In this document: positions 1 through 5,538 of the stretch, piece by piece
Numbering within the stretch: position 1 is the first letter of the stretch
Layout of the letters: each line of letters opens with the position of its first letter
Assembly: GCA_937889795.1 (NCBI GenBank)
Contig: CALBZH010000359.1
Coordinates: 1-6,081 of the forward strand
DNA length: 6,081 bases
Direction: 5' to 3'
From: an uncultured Syntrophobacteraceae bacterium
Lineage (GTDB): Bacteria; Desulfobacterota; Syntrophobacteria; Syntrophobacterales; Syntrophobacteraceae
The notes under the pieces: model-generated
Told to the model about the DNA's origin: nothing
Database searches by the model: none
What the model saw: only the letters and a program-made list of their open reading frames with translations
Made by a program: the position numbers and the translations under genes

Positions 1-46
1 AGATATCCACTCGTGACTGGAGTTCAGACGTGTGCTCTTCCGATCT
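1..46 (+). other. Illumina TruSeq adapter left at contig end (artefact)
   Basis: Bases 13-46 match, from memory, the whole 34-base TruSeq read-2 primer sequence, starting GTGACTGGAG and ending GCTCTTCCGATCT. Bases 1-4 (AGAT) match the end of the P7 oligo. Bases 5-12 (ATCCACTC) sit exactly where the i7 index lies; their reverse complement GAGTGGAT agrees with what I recall of TruSeq index 23. Genuine sequence therefore starts at about base 47. Reading through the adapter from the GTG at 30 adds the false residues MCSSDL to the first protein, and the opposite strand gains a false EIGRAHV tail. Confidence 0.97.
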
Positions 47-623
47 CGGCGTCGGAAAGACCACGACCCTCGCGAAACTGGCCGCTCACGTGCGACTGAA
101 GCGTGGGATGAGAGTCGGGCTCGTGTCGCTCGACACCTACCGTATCGGTGCCGTTGACCAACTCCGAACCTACGCAAGCATTTTGGGAGTTCCTCTGATG
201 GTCGCCCAGAACAAGGCTGAATTCGGGAAGGCGCTTGCTTCCCTCAAGAACCAGGATGTGGTCTTGGTTGACACCATAGGCAAGAACTTCCTGGGACAGC
301 AAGAGGTCCTGGAGCTGCAGCAAACGTTCGCGGACACGGACAACGTACAGCACTTTCTCGTTCTCGGTGCCACGGCGAAGGACGAGGACCTTAAACAGAC
401 GGTACAGCACTTCAGGCTTCTGAATGTGCAGAGCCTCATCTTTACAAAACTTGACGAAACCTCGAGCCACGGTTGCGTGATCAACCAACTCCTCCGCTTT
501 CCCCATGCTGTCTCGTACTTCGGGACGGGACAGAGGGTTCCAGAAGATATCGAGCTGGCTACCCAGAAGCGGTTGCTGGCTCTGCTCTTTCCTTTTGGAA
601 ATGGTTCGATCGGAAAGGAATAG
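47..623 (+). CDS. flhF: Flagellar biosynthesis GTPase FlhF, 5'-truncated
   Basis: FlhF is an SRP-family GTPase (relative of Ffh and FtsY) that marks the flagellar assembly site at the membrane, usually the pole. Only the last 191 residues are present; full proteins are roughly 350-450 residues, so the B domain, N domain and first P-loop residues are lost at the contig end. The first complete genuine codon is at 48. Counting from there, the G domain shows P-loop GVGKTTT (1-7), G2 DTYRIGAVDQLRTYA (29-43), G3 DTIGK (75-79), G4 TKLD (133-136) and closing loop GTGQRVPEDIE (159-169). These order and spacings are those of SRP GTPases, and the flhG neighbour selects FlhF over Ffh or FtsY. G3 departs from the usual DTAGR. 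The stop TAG is at 621-623, four bases before flhG, so the two are probably translationally coupled. Confidence 0.95.
614..619 (+). promoter_or_regulatory. Ribosome binding site of flhG
   Basis: AAAGGA lies eight bases before the ATG at 628, inside the last codons of flhF. It settles the flhG start: the same frame is open back to an ATG at 505, but that extension overlaps flhF by about 120 bases and would place the DQAxxLR motif internally rather than at the N terminus. Confidence 0.8.
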
Positions 624-627
624 TCTT

Positions 628-1518
628 ATGGATCAGGCGTTAGGATTACGAGAAGGGGGGGGAAGGTTTCCCCTTCGAAGGAGTACCCCTCAGCTGTCCC
701 CCCTCGGACAAGCTCAGCCACCGGTACGGGTGATCACGGTGAGTAGCGGCAAGGGAGGCGTGGGCAAGAGCAACGTTGTGGTGAACCTTGCCTATGCCTT
801 CGACCGGATTGGAAAGAAAGTGCTCATTCTGGACGCGGACCTGGGGTTGGCCAATATCGATGTGCTCCTCGGTCTGACTCCCAAGGAGAACATCACCCAT
901 GTGCTCCAAGGCAAGCGTCACCTGCAGGAAGTTCTGGTGAATGGCCCCGGGAGCATCCGCATCATGCCGGCCAGCTCGGGTGTTCAAGAGCTCACCCGGC
1001 TCACGGATGAACAAAAGCTTCTCTTTCTCGAAATCCTGGATGAGCTGGAGTCGGAGATCGACATTTTGCTGGTGGATACCGGTGCGGGAATTTCAGACAC
1101 GGTACTCTATTTCAACGTGGCCGCACAAGAGCGCATCGTCGTTGTGACCTCCGAGCCCACCTCCCTCACCGACGCCTATGCGCTGATCAAAGTATTGCAT
1201 ACGCGACATGGAGAGCGGTATTTCAAGATCCTTGTCAATTCCGTTCCCGACGAGAAGACGGGTAAGTCGGTTTTTGCCAAGATCAGCAAAGTGGCGGACC
1301 ACTTCCTGGATGGAATCTCGCTGGACTTCCTCGGAATCATTCCACACGACACCCACGTGCCAAAGGCCGTGATTCAGCAGCGCCCGCTTCTCGAGGTTTT
1401 TCCAGCGGCCCCCTCTGCAAAGGCGTTCTACTCCATTGCCGAGAAGATCCGGAAGAGCCCGCTGAACCTGAACCATGGAAACGTTAAGTTCTTCTGGAAA
1501 CGGTTGTTGCAGGTTTAA
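628..1518 (+). CDS. flhG: Flagellar number regulator FlhG (MinD-like ATPase)
   Basis: FlhG (also FleN, YlxH or MinD2) is a MinD/ParA-type ATPase that limits flagellar number and acts as the activating partner of FlhF at the membrane. The 296-residue protein opens MDQALGLR, fitting the conserved DQAxxLR element known to stimulate FlhF GTPase. The ATPase core follows: deviant Walker A GKGGVGKS (41-48, signature Lys42), Walker A' DADLGLAN (69-76) and Walker B ILLVDTGAG (146-154). The last dozen residues (GNVKFFWKRLLQV) mix aromatic, leucine and basic side chains, as expected of the membrane-targeting helix that MinD proteins use as ATP dimers. Length is normal for the family. It sits four bases after flhF and 23 before fliA, the usual polar-flagellate order. 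A run of eight G follows the activator motif. Confidence 0.95.
   Translation: MDQALGLREGGGRFPLRRSTPQLSPLGQAQPPVRVITVSSGKGGVGKSNVVVNLAYAFDRIGKKVLILDADLGLANIDVLLGLTPKENITHVLQGKRHLQEVLVNGPGSIRIMPASSGVQELTRLTDEQKLLFLEILDELESEIDILLVDTGAGISDTVLYFNVAAQERIVVVTSEPTSLTDAYALIKVLHTRHGERYFKILVNSVPDEKTGKSVFAKISKVADHFLDGISLDFLGIIPHDTHVPKAVIQQRPLLEVFPAAPSAKAFYSIAEKIRKSPLNLNHGNVKFFWKRLLQV
655..662 (+). repeat. G8 homopolymer and short hairpin inside flhG
   Basis: Eight consecutive G encode parts of Gly10-Gly12 of FlhG, directly after the DQAxxLR segment. The last four G begin a small hairpin: GGGGAA (659-664), loop GGT, TTCCCC (668-673). Gain or loss of one G would shift the frame after about residue 12 and abolish the ATPase. 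The reading frame is intact at the length given. It may be no more than chance in a glycine-rich linker. Confidence 0.6.
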
Positions 1519-1541
1519 CCACCAAAGAAGACTGATAAAAA

Positions 1542-2396
1542 ATGCTGCAGGCACAATACTCCCAAAAAAGGAATCCGTACTTGACTCAAAAAGCAGATCG
1601 CAGAGTCTCACCAGAAGAAAAGGAGCGTTTGATTCTCCAACATGCTCCCCTGGTCAAGTACATGGCGCTGAGGCTGGTTTCGCGGTTGCCCAGCAGCGTA
1701 CAGGCGGATGACCTGTTCAATGCGGGCATCATCGGACTCATCGACGCGATCGAGAAGTTCGATCCCATGCAGGGGATCCAGTTCGAGACGTACGCGAAAA
1801 TCCGTGTGCGGGGTGCCATGTTGGACGAGATCCGCTCCATGGACTGGGTCCCACGGTCGTTGAGGCAGAAAAGCAGCAGCTTGGAGCGAGCGAGCTCCGC
1901 TCTCGAGCAACGGCTGGGGTATGATCCAACGGACGAGCAGATCGCCGAAGAAATGGGAATCTCGCTGGAAGAGTACTTTCAGTTGCTGGATGACATCAAG
2001 GGTATTTCGGTGCTGCCGGAAGACATCCATGAGGCGGTCCAGGAGAACCGGTGTGCCCGCACCATGTCGACCGATGGTGACGAGCCCTTCCAGCTCATGC
2101 ATCAGGCCGAGCTGAAGCGGGTTCTCACCCAAGCGATCGGGACACTTCCGGAGAAAGAGCAGCTCGTGCTTTCTCTTTATTACTACGAAGAGCTCACAAT
2201 GAAGGAAATTGGGGCCGTTCTGGGGTACACCGAATCGCGGATCTCCCAGATTCACACGAAAGCGGTGCTGCGGCTGCGCACGAAGCTGGCTCGAAAGCTG
2301 AAAAAAGACGATCTTCCGGAAGAAATCAATCTGATGGATTTGGGACGCAGGGACAAGCAGCTCAAGCAGAGAGCCAATGGCCGAGCACGCCGCTGA
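1542..2396 (+). CDS. fliA: RNA polymerase sigma factor FliA (σ28)
   Basis: σ28 directs RNA polymerase to late flagellar and chemotaxis promoters once the hook-basal body is complete, and is normally held by the anti-sigma factor FlgM. Region 2 spans about residues 30-107 and includes DDLFNAGIIGLIDAIEKFD (56-74) and the -10-reading stretch ending RGAMLDEIRSMDWVPRSLR. Region 3 (about 108-165) has LEQRLGYDPTDEQIAEEMGI. Region 4 (about 186-250) has LPEKEQLVLSLYYYEELTM and the helix-turn-helix EIGAVLGYTESRISQIH. The protein is 284 residues, some 35-45 longer than common FliA; the excess is mainly a highly charged C-terminal tail from about 251. It starts 23 bases after flhG. The only Shine-Dalgarno candidate is a weak AAAGAAG about 11 bases upstream, so translation may depend on coupling. 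Confidence 0.95.
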   Translation: MLQAQYSQKRNPYLTQKADRRVSPEEKERLILQHAPLVKYMALRLVSRLPSSVQADDLFNAGIIGLIDAIEKFDPMQGIQFETYAKIRVRGAMLDEIRSMDWVPRSLRQKSSSLERASSALEQRLGYDPTDEQIAEEMGISLEEYFQLLDDIKGISVLPEDIHEAVQENRCARTMSTDGDEPFQLMHQAELKRVLTQAIGTLPEKEQLVLSLYYYEELTMKEIGAVLGYTESRISQIHTKAVLRLRTKLARKLKKDDLPEEINLMDLGRRDKQLKQRANGRARR

Positions 2397-2416
2397 GTTA
2401 GAGTCGGATATTCTTC

Positions 2417-3199
2417 ATGGATCGCTCCATCGCCAGAAAAGCTATTGAAAGGGACTCCCAACCCGGAGCCGTCGAAGCCCCTGACCCGGGCTTACGGACT
2501 GGCAGCGGCTCCCTCAGCGGGGATTCCTTCGACTTTTCAGACAGCAGTGAGGATCTCGACAGACTGCCGAGCTTGGATGAGCGGGAGAACGAAGGAGATT
2601 CATTTCCGCGGTATTCGCTGGATGACTTTCCGGAGCCCGAGCCACCTCCTCCCCTGCCCCCAAAGGGATCGTCCGGCAGTACGCCGAGCCCCGTTGCACC
2701 AGGCGGAAGCCGATGGCGCGGCATTCCATCTCTAGGATTTCTGCCGCAGGGGAAGTTGAGGAGATCCTGCCTCGCGGTCTTTTGTGTCTTGGTAATTGTC
2801 TCCGGAATCGGTGTTACGGCTCATCGCACCCGAAAAGAGCCTGCTAACCCTGCTCCGAAGCAGAAGGTTGCCCGGACGATTAAGCGATCGATCGAGGTGC
2901 CCAACTATCAAGACCTGATGGAACTGATCGTGTTTGTCAACGGGGAGAAAGAAAAAAAGCTTGTGGCGATGCAGTTGGAATTCGGGTTCCCCGCCGAAAA
3001 CGCTTACCAGGACTTCCAGAAAGACCGAGCTTTGTTCCGCGATTTGGCTTTCCAATTTGCGAGCAAAGAGCAGCCCACGAAGAACACGCAAAAGGGTTGG
3101 CAGGATGTCATGGAAAAGAAGTTCATGAGCTACCTGAAAGCCAATTATCCGAGAAGCGGCCTGCACAGTATTCGAATTGCTCATTGGGAACGGCTGTAA
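2417..3199 (+). CDS. Single-pass membrane protein with FliL-like periplasmic part
   Basis: I cannot name this 260-residue protein with certainty. Residues 1-115 are predicted cytoplasmic: acidic, rich in Ser, Asp, Glu and Pro, likely disordered, with the run EPEPPPPLPPK at 73-83. One membrane segment follows at about 117-135 (CLAVFCVLVIVSGIGVTA), preceded by Lys-Leu-Arg-Arg, which predicts N-in topology. After a basic linker, residues 158-260 have a FliL-like order: a strand (LVAMQLEFGF, 182-191), a helix with Phe-Arg-Asp-Leu, a Gly-Trp-led helix (227-243), and a final strand (LHSIRIAHWERL). FliL sits beside the flagellar stator. The resemblance is judged by eye on pattern, not conserved residues. 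It starts 20 bases after fliA without a clear ribosome binding site and probably belongs to the same operon. Alternatives are another motor-associated or a lineage-specific membrane protein. Confidence 0.6.
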   Translation: MDRSIARKAIERDSQPGAVEAPDPGLRTGSGSLSGDSFDFSDSSEDLDRLPSLDERENEGDSFPRYSLDDFPEPEPPPPLPPKGSSGSTPSPVAPGGSRWRGIPSLGFLPQGKLRRSCLAVFCVLVIVSGIGVTAHRTRKEPANPAPKQKVARTIKRSIEVPNYQDLMELIVFVNGEKEKKLVAMQLEFGFPAENAYQDFQKDRALFRDLAFQFASKEQPTKNTQKGWQDVMEKKFMSYLKANYPRSGLHSIRIAHWERL

Positions 3200-3202
3200 G
3201 CT

Positions 3203-3331
3203 TGAGAATCGTAACTTCTCAATAAGTTCGGGTAATGTCGGGGCTGTAGGTCGGGTTTCCAACCCGACAGCGGCGGCCAGGGCGTCGGGATGGAATCCGG
3301 ACCTACCCTTATTGAGAAGTTACTGAGAATC
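3203..3331 (+). mobile_element. 113-bp MITE-like palindromic insertion with direct repeats
   Basis: Perfect 16-bp inverted repeats GTAACTTCTCAATAAG (3211-3226) and CTTATTGAGAAGTTAC (3308-3323) bound a 113-bp element with no coding capacity. The 8-bp word TGAGAATC abuts both outer ends (3203-3210 and 3324-3331), as a target-site duplication would. Removing the element and one copy of the direct repeat would leave a 22-base gap between the flanking genes, matching the 20-23 base gaps elsewhere in this operon. A second, nested palindrome lies in the core. The direct repeat partly resembles the terminal repeat (TTGAGAAG), so some of the match could reflect target preference or the element's own ends. 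Confidence 0.75.
3246..3306 (+). repeat. Nested REP-like palindrome in element core
   Basis: Bases 3246-3260 (GTAGGTCGGGTTTCC) pair with 3292-3306 at 13 of 15 positions. Within the left part, GTCGGGTT (3250-3257) and AACCCGAC (3261-3268) form a perfect 8-bp hairpin with a TCC loop. The motif resembles short GTCGGGTT/AACCCGAC palindromes that I recall being dispersed in many bacterial genomes. In RNA it would fold strongly and could slow transcription or protect mRNA ends. No T-run follows, so it is not a standard terminator. Confidence 0.65.
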
Positions 3332-3342
3332 CGGGTATCATC

Positions 3343-3825
3343 ATGAATATGCTTATGGAATGGCTTGGCGAACAATCGAATCTTACAACCACTCTCCAGC
3401 TTCTGCTGGATCTCAGCCTGCTGGTCTTGGTGGTCTATCTGATGAAGAGGCGCCCCAAGCCAGCGCCTCCCTCCCTGGATGTGGCGGAATCGATTGATAA
3501 GATTATTGCCGAGACCAAGGAGATCGCAGAATCGTTCGATGCAAACCTGCAGGAGCGGCAAAAGCTCATCCAGCAGCTCATGAGAAAGCTCGACCAGCAA
3601 TTGGAGGAAGGTCGCAAAGTGTGCCGGAAGCTGGAGGATTTGCAGCAGAACCTTCCGCATATCCCCTCTGCGAATCTGGGGACCCTACCTCCTACGGACA
3701 ACTACGACATTGTGATGCTTGCCAGAAAAGGACTTGATGCGACCTCGATCGCCAGACGTCTGCAGAAGCCGGTCGGAGAGGTTGAGCTGGTCCTCAAGCT
3801 GCAGAAGATTGCTCCCGACCGGTAA
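3343..3825 (+). CDS. SwrB-like membrane-anchored coiled-coil protein
   Basis: This 160-residue protein has an N-terminal membrane helix at about 17-35 (TLQLLLDLSLLVLVVYLM) followed by the positive stop MKRRPK, so the rest should be cytoplasmic. Residues 48-106 form a long charged helix with coiled-coil character (ERQKLIQQLMRKLDQQLEEG). The C-terminal module, about 120-156, reads YDIVMLARKGLDATSIARR and ends in a Gly-Glu-Val-Glu-Leu-Val-Leu stretch, a small helix-turn-helix-like fold. This layout, the length and the place two genes after fliA match SwrB of Bacillus subtilis (about 167 residues, encoded just after sigD), which promotes activation of the flagellar export apparatus; related modules occur in DUF families near flagellar or chemotaxis genes. 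The match is by architecture only. The helix-turn-helix module is more likely a protein contact than a DNA binder. No strong ribosome binding site is visible; the ATG at 3343 is 11 bases beyond the inserted repeat, with in-frame ATG alternatives at 3349 and 3355. Confidence 0.7.
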   Translation: MNMLMEWLGEQSNLTTTLQLLLDLSLLVLVVYLMKRRPKPAPPSLDVAESIDKIIAETKEIAESFDANLQERQKLIQQLMRKLDQQLEEGRKVCRKLEDLQQNLPHIPSANLGTLPPTDNYDIVMLARKGLDATSIARRLQKPVGEVELVLKLQKIAPDR

Positions 3826-3948
3826 TCGCCTTCACCCTCCTCTCGATGCGGAGGAAGAAATTGCCGCTGCCTTGGAATAGATGAGCTTCCAGCCCCATCC
3901 TGATATCCTTCATTCCTGCGCCTTTCAGCCGAAATCCACCACATCTTA

Positions 3949-3967
3949 GCCAGATAGCCCATCTGGC
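3949..3967 (+). repeat. Inverted repeat overlapping the flgF promoter
   Basis: GCCAGAT (3949-3955) and ATCTGGC (3961-3967) are a perfect 7-bp inverted repeat around AGCCC. The right arm contains the -24 element of the σ54 promoter. It could be a regulator site or a weak hairpin ending the upstream operon; the following bases (ATTCTCATT) are not a proper U-tract, so terminator function is doubtful. The rest of the 180-base spacer (3826-4005) shows only a 5-bp hairpin at 3836-3854 and no coding sequence. Confidence 0.55.
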
Positions 3968-3979
3968 ATTCTCATTGCT
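3964..3979 (+). promoter_or_regulatory. σ54 (-24/-12) promoter of flgF-flgG-flgA
   Basis: TGGCATT-CTCA-TTGCT fits the σ54 consensus TGGCACG-N4-TTGCW, with the invariant GG at 3965-3966 and GC at 3977-3978 at the required spacing. Transcription would start near 3990, giving a leader of about 16 bases that just includes the flgF ribosome binding site. σ54 with an NtrC-type activator drives rod and hook genes in many polar flagellates. The site lies in the only long spacer without an insertion, directly before a rod-gene operon. Activator sites upstream could not be identified. Confidence 0.75.
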
Positions 3980-3992
3980 ACTCATGCATGCG

Positions 3993-3999
3993 AAGGGAG
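3993..3999 (+). promoter_or_regulatory. Ribosome binding site of flgF
   Basis: AAGGGAG lies six bases before the ATG at 4006. It is stronger than those of the genes in the first half of the window and lies just after the predicted σ54 start point near 3990. Confidence 0.75.
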
Positions 4000-4005
4000 T
4001 AGACC

Positions 4006-4683
4006 ATGAGAATAGGATACTATGCGGCAGCCTTGGGCTCTTTGGAGCAAGAAAAGCGGTTGGATGTCATCGCCAACAACCTTTCCAACGCGGGCACCGC
4101 AGGGTTCAAAAAGGATGCGGTGCACTTCAGGGATTATCTCGATCAAAGCACGTATTCGCGACTGAGTCAGGGGCGCGTGCGGCAAACCGACAACCCACTG
4201 GATGTCGCGCTGAATGGCGAGGGCTACTTTCGTGTCCAGTCGGATCAAGGGGTTCTGTTCACGCGGGCGGGAAACCTGACACGCAATAAGGACAACGCGT
4301 TGGTGACGCAGGAAGGCTGGCCGGTCCTCGGAAGGAACGGCGGTCCCATCACGGTTGAAAAATCCGATGTCCGCATCGAAGCGAATGGTCAGGTGTTTGA
4401 CGGGGAGGATGCGGTTGACACGCTGGATATCGTCAAATTTCCGGCTGACACCAAGCTCGAGAAGGCTCGAAATGGTCTCTTCAAGGCTCCTCAGGGCGTC
4501 AACCCCCTTCCTGCAACGGAGTGCGGCGTCCAGCAAGGCGCCCTCGAGGACGCCAATTTCGACATGGTGTCGGAAATGACCCAGATGATTGAAACCATGC
4601 GTGTTTTTGAAGCCTATCAGAAGACGATGCAGTTCCATGATCAGCTGGACTCTCAGATCACCAGCAAGCTTGGCAGCGTCTAG
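4006..4683 (+). CDS. flgF: Flagellar proximal rod protein FlgF
   Basis: FlgF is a subunit of the proximal rod, exported by the flagellar type III system and assembled in the periplasm. The 225-residue protein has the rod/hook family N terminus with ANNLSNAGTAGFK (23-35), the central TDNPLDVALNGEGYF (61-75) and the C-terminal helix LEDANFDMVSEMTQMIETMR (180-199), which pairs with the N-terminal helix in the rod. There is no cleaved signal peptide, as expected. It is somewhat shorter than the enterobacterial protein (about 250 residues) and lacks the FlgG-specific insert after the N-terminal motif. Together with its place before flgG this favours FlgF over another rod protein. It is the first gene after the σ54 promoter. 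Confidence 0.92.
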   Translation: MRIGYYAAALGSLEQEKRLDVIANNLSNAGTAGFKKDAVHFRDYLDQSTYSRLSQGRVRQTDNPLDVALNGEGYFRVQSDQGVLFTRAGNLTRNKDNALVTQEGWPVLGRNGGPITVEKSDVRIEANGQVFDGEDAVDTLDIVKFPADTKLEKARNGLFKAPQGVNPLPATECGVQQGALEDANFDMVSEMTQMIETMRVFEAYQKTMQFHDQLDSQITSKLGSV

Positions 4684-4736
4684 ACCCTGCCTTGGTGCGG
4701 TACTTTCTTCCATAACTCTCGCTTTTTGGGAAAGAA

Positions 4737-4742
4737 AAGGAG
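4737..4742 (+). promoter_or_regulatory. Ribosome binding site of flgG
   Basis: AAGGAG lies eight bases before the ATG at 4751. It rejects the longer reading from the ATG at 4589, which would overlap flgF and add residues foreign to the family. Confidence 0.85.
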
Positions 4743-4750
4743 CGCTTCGC

Positions 4751-5533
4751 ATGATTCGTAGCCTTTGGACGGCCGCCACCGGGATGGCCGCCCAGCAGAT
4801 GAACATGGATACCATCGCCCACAACCTCGCCAATGCAAGCACAACGGGTTTCAAGCGGGGGAGGGCCAATTTCGAGGACTTGATGTACGAAACCATCGTT
4901 CCGCCAGGGGCGGAGACCGCCAGCGGCTCCAAGACGCTTACTGGCATTCAGTTGGGAATGGGAGCAAAGCCCACGTCCGTCCAAAAGATCTACAGTCAGG
5001 GTAACTTCACCGAAACCGGAAATCCTCTGGATATCGCCATCGAAGGAAAGGGGTTCTTCAAGGTTCTACGCGGCTCGGACGAAGTCTACACCCGGGCGGG
5101 GGCCTTCAAACTGGATCAGGATGGGTACGTCTGTGATGCCGATGGCAACCGATTGCAGCCTGAGATCAACCTCCCTGCGACCGCTGCCGGCATCAACATC
5201 GATCCGGGAGGCCAGGTGACCGCGGTCGATACGAGCGGAAAAATCCTCTCCACCCAAACCATCACACTCTTTGATTTTGCCAATCCCGCGGGCTTGAAGA
5301 ACATCGGGCGCAACTATGCGGTCCCGACGGAAGCCTCGGGTGACGCGGAGTCCGGCGAGCCTGGGACAGACCGGTTCGGGACCGTTCTTCAAGGCTTTCT
5401 CGAGAGCTCCAACATCAACGTCGTGGAAGAAATGGTGAACATGATCATGGGGCAGCGTGCGTACGAAGCAAATTCAAAGGTCATTAAGACCGCGGACGAA
5501 ATGCTCCACATCGCCAACAGTGTCAAGGCTTAG
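4751..5533 (+). CDS. flgG: Flagellar distal rod protein FlgG
   Basis: FlgG builds the distal rod, the drive shaft that passes through the P and L rings. At 260 residues it has the normal family length. It shows the N-terminal MIRSLWTAATGMAAQQMNMD and AHNLANASTTGFKR (23-36), then the FlgG-specific segment YETIVPPGAETASGSKTLTG (46-65), which is known to keep the rod straight and rigid, unlike the hook. The central TETGNPLDIAIEGKGFFKV (87-105) and C-terminal helix SSNINVVEEMVNMIMGQRAY (219-238) are also typical. It follows flgF by 67 bases with its own good ribosome binding site and no convincing promoter. The stop TAG (5531-5533) is followed in frame by TGA, a tandem stop, and flgA begins five bases after the TAG. 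Confidence 0.96.
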   Translation: MIRSLWTAATGMAAQQMNMDTIAHNLANASTTGFKRGRANFEDLMYETIVPPGAETASGSKTLTGIQLGMGAKPTSVQKIYSQGNFTETGNPLDIAIEGKGFFKVLRGSDEVYTRAGAFKLDQDGYVCDADGNRLQPEINLPATAAGINIDPGGQVTAVDTSGKILSTQTITLFDFANPAGLKNIGRNYAVPTEASGDAESGEPGTDRFGTVLQGFLESSNINVVEEMVNMIMGQRAYEANSKVIKTADEMLHIANSVKA

Positions 5534-5538
5534 TGATC

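Noticed and set aside
505..627. Upstream in-frame start for flhG
   Set aside because: It overlaps flhF by about 120 bases, and the ATG at 628 has a good ribosome binding site and begins the DQAxxLR motif.
1608..2255. Minus-strand open frame of 215 codons opposite fliA
   Set aside because: It is fully covered by a well-supported sigma factor gene and shows no recognisable domain.
3836..3854. CCTCC/GGAGG hairpin after the SwrB-like gene as a terminator
   Set aside because: The stem has only five pairs with a nine-base loop, and no T-run follows.
3928..3935. GCCGAAAT as a σ28 -10 element
   Set aside because: No TAAA-type -35 element is found at the required distance upstream.
4693..4708. Possible second σ54 promoter before flgG (TGGTGCG-GTAC-TTTCT)
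   Set aside because: The GG is present but the essential -12 GC is replaced by TC.
4589..4750. Upstream in-frame start for flgG
   Set aside because: It overlaps the end of flgF; the ATG at 4751 has AAGGAG at correct spacing and gives the typical 260-residue protein.
3982..4947. Long minus-strand open frame of 321 codons across flgF and the start of flgG
   Set aside because: It lies opposite two clear rod genes, resembles no family I recognise and runs across their spacer. It is a by-product of codon bias on the other strand.
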